A stretch of DNA of 64,000 nt from an uncultured Clostridium sp. (GTDB lineage Bacteria > Bacillota > Clostridia > Lachnospirales > Lachnospiraceae), in the NCBI GenBank assembly GCA_900543885.1, contig UQTA01000010.1:5489-69488 (forward strand). The letters run 5' to 3'. Each line of letters starts with the position of its first letter. Within the stretch, counting starts at the first letter, position 1. The notes beneath the pieces were generated by a model. That model saw only the letters and a list, made by a program, of their open reading frames with translations, was not told where the DNA came from and did no database searches. Shown here one piece after another: positions 23,839 through 32,169 of this stretch. The translations under genes were made by a program, and so were the position numbers.

Positions 23839-24264
23839 ATGTTAATGGGTATTAAAGAAATCCAGGAGATCATTCCGCACAGACATCCGTTTCTCCTGGT
23901 AGACTGTATTGAAGAATTAGAGCCAGGCGTAAAGGCTGTTGGCTACAAATCTGTTACTTATGATGAGCCATATTTCAGAGGCCATTTCCCACAGGAACCG
24001 GTTATGCCAGGTGTTCTCATTGTGGAAGCACTGGCTCAGACTGGTGCTGTAGCGATCCTTTCCCAGGAAAATTTCAAGGGAAAAACAGCATACTTCGGCG
24101 GCTTAAATAACGTAAAATTCAAGCACAAAGTAGTTCCAGGTGACCGCTTAAGACTGGAATGTGAGATCATCAAACAGAAAGGCCCGGTTGGCGTAGGTAA
24201 GGCAACTGCCACTGTAGACGGAAAGATCGCAGTTGTTGGCGAACTGACCTTTATGATCGGATAA
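23839..24264 (+). CDS. fabZ: 3-hydroxyacyl-ACP dehydratase
   Basis: A 141-residue hot-dog-fold dehydratase. H49 in RGHFPQEPVMPGVL and E63 in IVEALAQTGA are the catalytic pair. IKEIQEIIPHRHPFLLVD is the usual start. It removes water from 3-hydroxyacyl-ACP. ATG 23839 has ACCAGGAGG upstream; the second Met (codon 3) is also possible. No fabA or fabM is present in the operon, so how unsaturated fatty acids are made is not shown by this window. Confidence 0.95.
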   Translation: MLMGIKEIQEIIPHRHPFLLVDCIEELEPGVKAVGYKSVTYDEPYFRGHFPQEPVMPGVLIVEALAQTGAVAILSQENFKGKTAYFGGLNNVKFKHKVVPGDRLRLECEIIKQKGPVGVGKATATVDGKIAVVGELTFMIG

Positions 24265-24287
24265 GACCGGCTGATAGGAGATGTGGA

Positions 24288-25640
24288 ATGTTTAATAAGA
24301 TATTGATCGCAAACAGAGGTGAGATCGCAGTCCGTATTATCAGAGCCTGCCGCGAAATGGGAATCCGTACCGTTGCAGTTTACTCTGAGGCAGATAAAGA
24401 CTGCCTTCACACTCTTCTGGCAGATGAAGCCATCTGTATCGGCCCGGCTCCTTCCAGCCAGAGCTATCTGAATATGGAGCGTATTCTCTCAGCAACCGTT
24501 GCAATGAAGGCAGATGCCATTCATCCGGGATTTGGATTTTTATCTGAAAATGCCCGTTTTGCAAAGCTTTGCCAGCAGTGCAACATTACATTTATCGGAC
24601 CGTCTGCTGAGATCATCAACCGTATGGGAAATAAGTCAGAAGCAAGAAATACCATGATGCAGGCGGGAGTTCCCGTTATTCCAGGAAGTAAGGAACCTGT
24701 ATACACAGCGGAAGACGGACTTGCCATGGCAAAAGAAATTGGTTTTCCTGTTATGATCAAGGCTTCTTCTGGCGGCGGTGGAAAAGGAATGCGTATTTCC
24801 AGAAGTGAAGAAGACTTTACAGAGCATTTTAATGCGGCTCAGCTGGAGTCTGTAAAAGGTTTTTCCGATGATACCATGTATATTGAAAAATATATTGAAA
24901 AACCACGCCACGTGGAATTTCAGATCATGGGTGACAAATTTGGACATGTTGTTCACTTGGGAGAACGTGACTGTTCTATCCAGCGTCGTCACCAGAAGGT
25001 AATGGAAGAGTCCCCATGTGAAGTCATCTCTCCTGAGCTTCGTAAGAAAATGGGTGAGGTTGCTGTAAAAGCAGCCAAAGCCGTAAACTATGAGAATGCA
25101 GGAACTATAGAGTTTTTATTAGATAAAGACAAAAATTTCTATTTTATGGAAATGAACACCCGCATCCAGGTAGAGCATCCTGTTACAGAGCTGGTTTCCG
25201 GGATTGACCTGATCAAAGAACAGATCCGGGTTGCTGCGGGAGAACCGTTAAGCGTATCCCAGGAAGACATCCAGATCAAAGGCCATGCCATTGAATGCCG
25301 TATTAATGCGGAGAACCCGAAGAAGCACTTTATGCCATGTCCGGGCCGTATTACCAATGTGCATATCCCAGGTGGAAATGGCGTCCGTGTGGATACACAC
25401 ATTTACAACGGTTATAAAGTACCAGCCAACTATGATTCCATGCTTATGAAGCTGATCGTTTATGATAAAGACCGCGCATCTGCTATTGCGAAAATGCGCA
25501 GTGCCTTAGGCGAAGTTATCATAGAAGGAATTGAAACAAATATTGATTTTCAGTATGAGATCCTGGAAAATGAAGCTTTTCAGAAAGGCGATACCGATAC
25601 CGGTTTTATTGAGAAGTATTTTCCGGACTATGTAAAATGA
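24288..25640 (+). CDS. accC: Acetyl-CoA carboxylase biotin carboxylase
   Basis: A 450-residue ATP-grasp enzyme that carboxylates biotin on AccB using bicarbonate. FNKILIANRGEIAVRIIRACREMGI is the family start. KASSGGGGKGMRIS is the Gly-rich ATP lid, and FYFMEMNTRIQVEHPVTE holds the metal-binding Glu and active-site residues. Start ATG 24288 follows ATAGGAGATGTGGA. The stop at 25638-25640 is followed directly by a 19-base remnant of the palindromic repeat family, so the operon tolerated an insertion at this junction. Confidence 0.96.
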   Translation: MFNKILIANRGEIAVRIIRACREMGIRTVAVYSEADKDCLHTLLADEAICIGPAPSSQSYLNMERILSATVAMKADAIHPGFGFLSENARFAKLCQQCNITFIGPSAEIINRMGNKSEARNTMMQAGVPVIPGSKEPVYTAEDGLAMAKEIGFPVMIKASSGGGGKGMRISRSEEDFTEHFNAAQLESVKGFSDDTMYIEKYIEKPRHVEFQIMGDKFGHVVHLGERDCSIQRRHQKVMEESPCEVISPELRKKMGEVAVKAAKAVNYENAGTIEFLLDKDKNFYFMEMNTRIQVEHPVTELVSGIDLIKEQIRVAAGEPLSVSQEDIQIKGHAIECRINAENPKKHFMPCPGRITNVHIPGGNGVRVDTHIYNGYKVPANYDSMLMKLIVYDKDRASAIAKMRSALGEVIIEGIETNIDFQYEILENEAFQKGDTDTGFIEKYFPDYVK

Positions 25641-25659
25641 AAGATGCAAGGCTGAACTG
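25641..25659. repeat. Remnant of the palindromic repeat (terminal 19 bp)
   Basis: AAGATGCAAGGCTGAACTG is identical to the end of copy 1 (read on the - strand of 214-364), including the ATG before GCAAGG that only the long form has. The rest of the element is absent, which suggests insertion followed by deletion between accC and accDA. Confidence 0.6.
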
Positions 25660-25746
25660 AAATAAAATTAAAAATATCCCTGGTCAAAGCCGCAGGGAAG
25701 AATGTCTGGTCCTGAATAAGGATAAATGCAGAAAGGAAGTTGTCGT

Positions 25747-27474
25747 ATGCTGCGCAATATGTTCAGAAAAACGTATACAAAAATAGATACCAAATACAGA
25801 CCGGTAAGCCAGGAATGGGAAGAGCCATCGATCCCGGAAGGTTTATGGCGCAAATGCAATAAGTGTGGACAGCCGATCTATGTGGAAGACGTAAAGAACA
25901 ATTATTATGTATGCCCCAAATGCGGCGGCTACTTCCGTGTTCATGCTTACCGCAGGATCGAAATGCTTACGGATGTGGGAACCTTTGAGGAATGGAACAA
26001 AGAAATGCCTTTTTCCAATCCACTAAATTTTCCAAATTATGAGAAAAAAGTAGAAGCAGCCAGAGAAAAATCAAAGCTGAACGAGGCAATCGTGATCGGC
26101 AAGGCAAAGATCGACGGAAATCCGGCAGTTGTAGGTGTCTGTGATGCCCGCTTTATCATGAGCAGTATGGGTCATGTAGTTGGTGAGAAGATCACAGAGG
26201 CAGTAGAACGTGCTACAAAGGAAAAGCTTCCGGTGATCCTGTTTGCCTGCTCCGGCGGTGCCAGAATGCAGGAAGGTATTGTTTCCCTGATGCAGATGGC
26301 AAAGACTTCTGCAGCCTTAAAACGCCACCATGAAGCAGGACAGCTGTTTATCAGTGTTTTAACAGATCCTACAACAGGCGGCGTGACTGCAAGTTTTGCA
26401 ATGTTAGGTGATATTATCATTGCAGAGCCGGGAGCTCTGATCGGTTTTGCAGGTCCAAGAGTCATTGAACAGACCATTGGACAGAAATTGCCGGAAGGTT
26501 TCCAGAGAGCGGAATTTCTGTTAGACCATGGATTTGTAGATATGATCGTTCCGCGCCATGACCAGAAAAAAGTGATCGGCCAGATCCTTTATATGCACAG
26601 AAAACATGATATGGTTGTGGAAGCAGATGCAGAAAAGGCAGAACCATTGGCAAATGGATTTTCTGGCCGTGACCATGTTAAGGCTCATGGAGAAAAAAGC
26701 GCCTGGGATACAGTCCTTCTTTCAAGAAAAGCGGACAGACCTACTGCTCTTGACTATATTAATGCTGTTTTTGATGAATTTATAGAATTTCATGGCGACC
26801 GCTGCTTTAAAGACGATGGTGCTATTGTAGGCGGTATTGCCATGTTCCATGGAATGCCTGTTACTGTGATCGGACAGCAGAAGGGAAAGAACACCAAGGA
26901 TAATATCCGCCGTAATTTTGGTATGCCATCCCCTGATGGTTATCGCAAGGCCCTGCGTTTAATGAAGCAGGCGGAAACCTTTGGACGCCCGATCATCTGC
27001 TTTGTAGATACTCCAGGAGCTTTCTGCGGACTGGAGGCAGAGGAAAGAGGTCAGGGCGAAGCCATTGCAAAGAACCTGTTTGAAATGTCTTCCTTAAAGG
27101 TTCCGGTGCTTTCCATTGTCATCGGCGAAGGAGGAAGCGGCGGTGCTTTAGCTATGGCAGTAGCAAATGAAGTATGGATGATGGAAAATGCCATTTATTC
27201 CATTTTATCACCGGAAGGTTTTGCTTCTATCCTTTATAAAGACAGCAAAAAAGCCCCGGAGGCAGCCAGAGTGATGAAGGTAACAGCAGCTGACTTAAAG
27301 GAACTGGGACTGATCGAGGGGATCATTCCAGAGGAAGAACCGGCAAATACAGATACTTTGTACCGCATTGCAGGCTATATGGACCGGTCTATAATCGGAT
27401 TTTTTGAAAAGTATTTGAAACTGTCCGGAGAAGAGCTGGCAGAACACAGATACGAAAGATTTAGGAGAATGTGA
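25747..27474 (+). CDS. accDA: Acetyl-CoA carboxylase carboxyltransferase, fused beta-alpha subunits
   Basis: A 575-residue fusion of AccD and AccA. Residues 1-260 are the beta part, with the zinc ribbon CNKCGQPIYVEDVKNNYYVCPKCG split as CxxC...CxxC near residues 35-60 and FACSGGARMQEG. Residues about 295-575 are the alpha part (ALDYINAVFDEFIEFHGDR, GQQKGKNTKDNIRRNFGMPSPDGYRKALRLM in outline, VDTPGAFCGLEAEERGQGEAIA). The complex transfers CO2 from biotin to acetyl-CoA. The two subunits are separate in Bacillus and E. coli. ATG 25747 has AGAAAGGAAG upstream; an earlier ATG at 25726 would add seven residues. The stop is 3 bases before the next gene. Confidence 0.94.
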   Translation: MLRNMFRKTYTKIDTKYRPVSQEWEEPSIPEGLWRKCNKCGQPIYVEDVKNNYYVCPKCGGYFRVHAYRRIEMLTDVGTFEEWNKEMPFSNPLNFPNYEKKVEAAREKSKLNEAIVIGKAKIDGNPAVVGVCDARFIMSSMGHVVGEKITEAVERATKEKLPVILFACSGGARMQEGIVSLMQMAKTSAALKRHHEAGQLFISVLTDPTTGGVTASFAMLGDIIIAEPGALIGFAGPRVIEQTIGQKLPEGFQRAEFLLDHGFVDMIVPRHDQKKVIGQILYMHRKHDMVVEADAEKAEPLANGFSGRDHVKAHGEKSAWDTVLLSRKADRPTALDYINAVFDEFIEFHGDRCFKDDGAIVGGIAMFHGMPVTVIGQQKGKNTKDNIRRNFGMPSPDGYRKALRLMKQAETFGRPIICFVDTPGAFCGLEAEERGQGEAIAKNLFEMSSLKVPVLSIVIGEGGSGGALAMAVANEVWMMENAIYSILSPEGFASILYKDSKKAPEAARVMKVTAADLKELGLIEGIIPEEEPANTDTLYRIAGYMDRSIIGFFEKYLKLSGEELAEHRYERFRRM

Positions 27475-27477
27475 GAA

Positions 27478-28647
27478 ATGAGAGGGATCAAAGCATTAAC
27501 AATAGGAGATCTGGTCCTTAAAAGACCGGTGATCCAGGGCGGTATGGGTGTAGGCATCAGCCTTCATAGGCTGGCAGGAGCTGTAGCAGCCTGTGGCGGC
27601 ATGGGACTTATCTCCACAGCACAGATCGGATTCAGGGAACCTGATTTTAAGACCAATTTTGTAGAAGCTAATCTGCGTGCTATCAGACGGGAAATGCAAA
27701 AAGCCAGGGAGATCGCACCAAATGGTGCTATTGGCTTTAACATTATGGTAGCTACCAAACATTATGACCTGTGGGTCAAAGAAGCCATTAAATGCGGTGC
27801 AGATGCCATTGTATCCGGCGCAGGTCTTCCTGTGCGCCTTCCAGAGTATGCACAGGCTGCATATGAGGAAATGAAAGCAGGGATCGCAGATGCAAAGGAA
27901 ACCTGCGGAGAGATCTGCAAACAGGCAGTAAAGAAAGTAAAGCTGGCTCCTATTGTGTCTTCTGCCAAATCTGCACAGGTCATATGCAGACTTTGGGACA
28001 GAAAGTATAAGCAGGTTCCGGACTTTGTGGTAGTGGAAGGACCGTTAGCTGGTGGTCATCTGGGATTTTCCAGGGAAGAGCTGACAGAGTACGGTGCAGA
28101 TACAAAAGATGTGCCAAATACCTACAACCAGAAAGCTTACGATAAAGAAGTCCGCTCCATTATGGAAGTAATAAAGACTTACGAAGAAAAGTACCAGAAG
28201 CATATCCCGGTAGTAACTGCCGGGGGCATTTATACCCATGAAGATGTAATGCATCAGTTTGAACTGGGGGCAGAAGGAGTGCAGGTAGGCACCCGTTTCG
28301 TTACTACTGAAGAATGTGATGCTCCGGATGCTTACAAGCAGGCCTATATAAACGCAAAAAAAGAAGATATCATCATTACCCAGAGCCCGGTAGGAATGCC
28401 GGGACGGGCTATTTTAAATCCATTTTTGCAGCAGATCAAAGAGGGAGTCCGCCCGGCTATCAAAAGCTGCTTCCAGTGTCTGGAACACTGCGATATCAGG
28501 ACTATTCCTTACTGCATTACACAGGCATTGGTAAATGCAGCGGAAGGGGATGAAAATAATGCCCTTCTTTTCTGTGGCAGCAATGCTTACAGGGCAGAAA
28601 AAATCGAAAAAGTAGATGATGTGATGAAAGAACTGGTAGGGGAATAA
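27478..28647 (+). CDS. FabK/nitronate monooxygenase-like flavoprotein with C-terminal Cys motif
   Basis: A 389-residue TIM-barrel flavoprotein. LKRPVIQGGMGVGISLHRLAGAVAACGGMGLIS and VVTAGGIYTHEDVMHQFELGAEGVQVGTRFV match the FabK/NPD fold. It differs from FabK at 19408 by extra inserts and a C-terminal tail with CFQCLEHC (residues about 322-329), which could bind metal or an Fe-S cluster. Homologues at the end of clostridial fab operons are usually named nitronate monooxygenase; an enoyl-reductase role is equally possible. It starts 3 bases after accDA and is the last gene before a strong terminator, so it is transcribed with fatty acid synthesis. The reaction is unproven. Confidence 0.8.
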   Translation: MRGIKALTIGDLVLKRPVIQGGMGVGISLHRLAGAVAACGGMGLISTAQIGFREPDFKTNFVEANLRAIRREMQKAREIAPNGAIGFNIMVATKHYDLWVKEAIKCGADAIVSGAGLPVRLPEYAQAAYEEMKAGIADAKETCGEICKQAVKKVKLAPIVSSAKSAQVICRLWDRKYKQVPDFVVVEGPLAGGHLGFSREELTEYGADTKDVPNTYNQKAYDKEVRSIMEVIKTYEEKYQKHIPVVTAGGIYTHEDVMHQFELGAEGVQVGTRFVTTEECDAPDAYKQAYINAKKEDIIITQSPVGMPGRAILNPFLQQIKEGVRPAIKSCFQCLEHCDIRTIPYCITQALVNAAEGDENNALLFCGSNAYRAEKIEKVDDVMKELVGE

Positions 28648-28670
28648 TAAGCAGTGCGATCATCAAAAAA

Positions 28671-28719
28671 ACCGGTCATACCTTTTAAATTTTTAAAGGG
28701 TATTGCCGGTATTTTTTTT
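28671..28719 (+). terminator. Strong terminator of the fab operon
   Basis: Arms at 28671-28689 and 28692-28710 pair over about 18 bases with few mismatches and are followed by eight Ts. The right arm also contains the end of a decayed gene on the opposite strand. Confidence 0.85.
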
Positions 28720-28872
28720 GCCGGAACCTGCAGCTTTGGATATGCCAAGCTCTGCCTTTTTCCTGCAAAGAGAACTGAAACTGATACCAAGGACGTCTGC
28801 TGCTTCCTTAAGCGTTCCGGTCTGGTCCAAAGCCCGTTGTATATAAGCAGTCTCAAATTGGCGAAGAGTATC
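28693..28872 (-). pseudogene. Fragment of a sigma54-dependent activator (Fis-type HTH)
   Basis: Reading the - strand from 28872 gives 59 codons and a stop (28693-28695). It begins DTLRQFETAYIQRALDQ and continues TGTLKEAADVLGISFSSLCRKKAELGIS. This is the C-terminal Fis-like helix-turn-helix of NtrC/TyrR-class enhancer-binding proteins, which normally reads ..YIxxALxxxGxxxxAAxxLGIsrxtLxRKlkxxgi. A stop codon (28873-28875) precedes it in frame and no AAA+ or sensor domain exists nearby. Its upstream end abuts the clipped start of the MerR gene, which reads the other way. Confidence 0.7.
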
Positions 28873-28883
28873 TTATAGGCGAT

Positions 28884-29663
28884 ATGTCCGAGATCGTGGG
28901 CATAAGCCGGGATACTCTCCGTTTTTATGAGAAAAAAGGGATCATAAAATCAAGAAAAAAGGAAAATGGATATCGTTATTATCTGGAAGAAGATATCCTT
29001 CGGCTTATGTTTATTGTATACAGGCGGAAGATGAACCAGAGTCTGGAAGAAATTGAAAGATATATAAAGGAAGAGAATTCCTTAGAATGTATGAAAGAAC
29101 ATTTAGCAATGCGTATAAAACAGGAGGAAGCCAGCATACAGTATCACCAGCAGGCGATCGCACGTATGCAGCTTGCTGAACGGGATATGGACCAGGCCGA
29201 GAAATATGAGGGAAAATATACTTTTAAAAATTTCCCCACAGCTTATAAATTAGGGGTCTGCGAAAGCCTTCTTGAGGGTCTGAAGCAGTGGTTTGCCATG
29301 TCTTCGACGATAGAAGGTCTGGACATGACATATTTTTATACATTATTTTCAATGGGGAAAGACGGTCTGCAGGAGAGGGAAACCAATTTGCTTCTTTATA
29401 AAGGAGTAGAGCAGTGGATCGGAAAAGGATTTCAGCCGGAGCAGTATAAATTGACAGAACCGGTTCCCTGTATTTATACCATTGTGAAATCAGAAAGCAT
29501 TTATCTGGATGAAGAGGTTGCCTGGAAAATGTATAACTGGGGAAAATCCCAGGGTGCAGAGCCGGAACAGGTTTTTTATGCCAATAATATGACAACATTT
29601 TTGGGAGAGGAAAGAAATATTCACTTTATGGAGTTATATATGCCGGTGAAAAGAGAGCAGTAA
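28884..29663 (+). CDS. MerR-family regulator with GyrI-like effector domain, probably clipped at its 5' end
   Basis: 259 residues from ATG 28884. The DNA-binding half reads MSEIVGISRDTLRFYEKKGIIKSRKKENGYRYY, then a coiled-coil helix to about residue 105. The remaining 150 residues (YKLGVCESLLEGLKQWF, VEQWIGKG, IYTIVKSESIYLDEE) look like a GyrI/SRPBCC-type small-molecule-binding domain. In-frame codons upstream of 28884 read IGEEYLIGD, exactly the residues that should precede MSEIV in a MerR helix-turn-helix, but there is no ATG, GTG or TTG among them before a stop near 28810. No good ribosome binding site precedes 28884. The gene therefore lost its true start, starts at ATT, or makes a shortened protein. 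The lost bases adjoin the activator remnant. Confidence 0.65.
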   Translation: MSEIVGISRDTLRFYEKKGIIKSRKKENGYRYYLEEDILRLMFIVYRRKMNQSLEEIERYIKEENSLECMKEHLAMRIKQEEASIQYHQQAIARMQLAERDMDQAEKYEGKYTFKNFPTAYKLGVCESLLEGLKQWFAMSSTIEGLDMTYFYTLFSMGKDGLQERETNLLLYKGVEQWIGKGFQPEQYKLTEPVPCIYTIVKSESIYLDEEVAWKMYNWGKSQGAEPEQVFYANNMTTFLGEERNIHFMELYMPVKREQ

Positions 29664-29714
29664 AACAGGATAAGCCGGGAAAGTTCAAAAGCAGATTTCC
29701 AAAATCTGTGAAAA

Positions 29715-29897
29715 TGTGGATAAAAAATCCACAAAATTTTCTATTTCCACATAAAAATACATATTTCCCCACAGTTTCCCCATGGTTTACACACACTATA
29801 AACAGAGTTATCCCCAAAGTTATCCACATTATCCACCGACAAACACAAGATATGTGGTAAAAAAAAGGGGAAATACAAGATTTAGATTGTGGATAAC
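29715..29897. promoter_or_regulatory. DnaA-box cluster
   Basis: Within the 321-base gap 29664-29984 are three perfect boxes: TGTGGATAA at 29715-29723, TTATCCACA at 29820-29828 and TGTGGATAA at 29889-29897. Two have one mismatch: TTATCCCCA at 29808-29816 and TTATCCACC at 29829-29837. Weaker matches lie at 29725-29733, 29743-29751 and 29853-29861. The stretch 29724-29765 is very AT-rich. No gene is seen. Gene direction does not switch here and dnaA/dnaN are absent, so a DnaA-titrating or regulatory cluster is more likely than the main origin. Confidence 0.7.
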
Positions 29898-29984
29898 TTT
29901 TGCACTACAGGAAGGTGTATTTTCCTGTATACCAGATCATAAAATGTGTATAAATGGGTGTGTAAGGAACGCAGAAAAAGTCAT

Positions 29985-30614
29985 ATGTTAAATTATATCT
30001 GGAGCGGAATGCTTTTTCTGGGGATCATATGGGGAGCATTTCATGGAAGACTGGCTCAGGTAACAGAAGGAGCTTTAAGCGCAGCCGGGGAAGCAGTAAC
30101 ATTAAGCCTTACCATGGTGGGGATCGTAGCTTTCTGGAACGGGATCCTGGAGATTGGAAGCAGGGCCGGGCTGGTAGAGCAGCTTTCAGGGAAAATGAGC
30201 CCCATATTAAAGTTTTTGTTTCCGGATCTGCCAACGGACTGCGAAGCCGTCAGGCAGATTTCAGTAAATTTTATTGCAAATATTTTAGGGCTTGGCTGGG
30301 CCGCAACCCCTGCGGGACTTAAGGCCATGAAAGAACTGGAAAAAATAGAAGAGATGCGCAGAAAAGAGAAAAGCACAGTTGGGGCAGCTCCCAAAGGCAC
30401 TGCCAGCAATGAAATGTGTACGTTTCTGGTCATGAACATTTCATCCCTTCAGCTGATCCCGGTGAATATCATCGCTTACAGAAGTCAGTATCACAGTGTA
30501 TCTGCGGCAGCTGTTACAGGTCCATGCCTTGTGGCAACTATGGTAAGTACGCTGGCAGCGGTATTTTTTTGCAGGATCATGGATCGTTCCAATAAAAAAG
30601 GAGACATACTTTAA
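29985..30614 (+). CDS. spmA: Spore maturation protein A
   Basis: A 209-residue integral membrane protein with about five hydrophobic segments. MLNYIWSGMLFLGIIWGAFHGRLAQVTEGAL aligns with the start of SpmA, and GWAATPAGLKAMKEL, NEMCTFLVMNISSLQLIP and RSQYHS are the conserved nucleoside-recognition (Gate) domain segments. SpmA acts with SpmB in core dehydration of the spore in Bacillus. ATG 29985 was chosen by family alignment; the AAGGAA site is rather far upstream. The stop overlaps the stop of the convergent GGDEF gene by 3 bases. Its usual partner spmB is 3.7 kb downstream rather than adjacent. Confidence 0.9.
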   Translation: MLNYIWSGMLFLGIIWGAFHGRLAQVTEGALSAAGEAVTLSLTMVGIVAFWNGILEIGSRAGLVEQLSGKMSPILKFLFPDLPTDCEAVRQISVNFIANILGLGWAATPAGLKAMKELEKIEEMRRKEKSTVGAAPKGTASNEMCTFLVMNISSLQLIPVNIIAYRSQYHSVSAAAVTGPCLVATMVSTLAAVFFCRIMDRSNKKGDIL

Positions 30615-30623
30615 CGTCTCCTT
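30598..30623. terminator. Bidirectional terminator overlapping two stop codons
   Basis: AAGGAGAC (30598-30605) pairs with GTCTCCTT (30616-30623). A-rich sequence lies before it and T/C-rich after it. The loop contains the stop codons of spmA (+) and the GGDEF gene (-). Confidence 0.55.
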
Positions 30624-31948
30624 CTGTCTAACTGCCTGTTCTTTGCATAATAGACCCGTTTATCTTCATACATTCTGGCATCTGCTTCAGACAGAGTCTT
30701 TTCGGCATTGTCAGTACAATCCACCCACACAGAGCCAAGAGCCAGGTGAACGGAGCCTTCTGCCATATCTGCCTGTATAGAACGGATCATGGATTGGAAC
30801 AGATTTTCTGTAATGCCCGGTATAAGTACAAGAAACTCATCACCGCCAATACGGTATACACATTCTGCCGGGAAATGGGATTTCAGGTTTTCGCAGGCAT
30901 AAAGAAGGGCTTTATCGCCAGCCTGATGTCCAAAAGTATCATTGATCTGTTTTAATCCCATAACATCACTGTAAAGTACGCCCAGACTTTGGCCCTTGGT
31001 AAGGGAAGCCAGTTGTTCATTCAGGGCATGGCGGTTTTTCACACCGGTCAGCTGGTCATAATAGCTTAAGTTTTCCAGCTTTTTAACCAGATCTCTGCGT
31101 CGCAGCATGGAATCGATAAAATGTCCAAGTAGCTGAAGTATAAAAGCAATATGATCTATACGATCAAGGGGAGGATTGTCGATACCATAGAAAGCGATCA
31201 CATCCTGATCGCGGGAAATAGGGCTGGCGATCAGCCGTTTAATATTCTGGGGCATAAGTGTTTCATACACAGCAGGATCATAAGACATAATATCATCCAC
31301 ATTCTGGATGATCACGCTTTCTCCTTTCTGGAAAGTGGAAAGCCATGTTCCCAGTTCTTCCGGCGGGATATTGTGCAGTATATTTATCTGGGGAGAAATA
31401 TCACAGGCGCACCATTCAAAGGTATTATCAAAGTTGCCATGTTTATTTTTCTCGAAAATATATACCCGGTCGCTGTGGGACATCTGTCCCAGATACTGCA
31501 ATAATGTATTAATAGACTGTTCAGGTGTTTCTTCTGCCAGAGCACAGCGAAGCCCTTCATTGATCAGAGCTTCATTGTCTGTAAACTGGGAGAAAGTTTT
31601 CTTTGCCATTTCCCGGATATCCAGATCGATCGCTATTTCAATCCGGATCCTGCGCCCGTCATCAATGACCATAGTATCTTTCAGCAGAAAAGAACGACGC
31701 ACCAGCGGGTTAAAACGGGACCATTCGTAAAATTCATCTGGTTTTAAGCGGTTATTGGTACACATTGCGCAGGGAGAGGAGCATTGCTGCAGGGCTTCGT
31801 AGCATTTTTTACCTTTATAAGCAGCCTTATCCTTAAAATGGAACAGATTTCTGGCTGCTTTGTTTAAATAGATCAGTTCATATGTATCTACATCAGAAGC
31901 ATAAACAGCTTCATTCATATTTTCAAAAAACTCCCAAACTTTAGACAT
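30611..31948 (-). CDS. PAS-GAF-GGDEF diguanylate cyclase
   Basis: A 445-residue soluble protein. Residues 1-125 are PAS-like (VWEFFENMNEAVYASDVDTYELIYLN) with a CSSPCAMC cysteine set. Residues about 135-275 are GAF-like (SINTLLQYLGQMSHSDRVYIFE). The GGDEF domain starts at YYDQLTGVKNRHAL with an intact RIGGDEF signature. c-di-GMP synthesis is therefore predicted. The RxxD product-inhibition site is absent five residues upstream of GGDEF, so allosteric feedback at that site is unlikely. Met at 31948 (MSKVW) has AGGAG nine bases upstream; a Met at 31957 touches the AGGAG directly and is less likely. It sits between spmA and spmB on the opposite strand and has no obvious link to sporulation. Confidence 0.88.
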   Translation of the reverse strand: MSKVWEFFENMNEAVYASDVDTYELIYLNKAARNLFHFKDKAAYKGKKCYEALQQCSSPCAMCTNNRLKPDEFYEWSRFNPLVRRSFLLKDTMVIDDGRRIRIEIAIDLDIREMAKKTFSQFTDNEALINEGLRCALAEETPEQSINTLLQYLGQMSHSDRVYIFEKNKHGNFDNTFEWCACDISPQINILHNIPPEELGTWLSTFQKGESVIIQNVDDIMSYDPAVYETLMPQNIKRLIASPISRDQDVIAFYGIDNPPLDRIDHIAFILQLLGHFIDSMLRRRDLVKKLENLSYYDQLTGVKNRHALNEQLASLTKGQSLGVLYSDVMGLKQINDTFGHQAGDKALLYACENLKSHFPAECVYRIGGDEFLVLIPGITENLFQSMIRSIQADMAEGSVHLALGSVWVDCTDNAEKTLSEADARMYEDKRVYYAKNRQLDRRRR

Positions 31949-32169
31949 AAAAAACATCTCCTAATGCATAACTGTATTTATTATATCCGACTGTTTTGAA
32001 AAATGGTAGGAGAATTTTTAGACTTTTTTCGACAAATATTAATATTTATTTGCTGAAACAGAGTTATAATACCTTATATTCAGGTTCTCCATATGCCTGC
32101 TTAGCTGCCTGTTATCCCAGGCGGAAACTCTCATGAATGATTTGTGAAAAACAGAAAGGACGGGAATAA

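Noticed and set aside
28668..28878. Open frame of about 70 codons on the + strand after the fab operon
   Set aside because: It spans the operon terminator and is the complement of the recognisable activator fragment.
29664..29984. Chromosomal origin oriC
   Set aside because: DnaA boxes and AT-rich DNA fit, but dnaA/dnaN are missing and genes on both sides run mostly in the same direction. I report it only as a DnaA-box cluster.
30599..30625. Programmed overlap or frameshift between spmA and the GGDEF gene
   Set aside because: The genes are convergent and simply share stop bases; no slippery sequence is needed.
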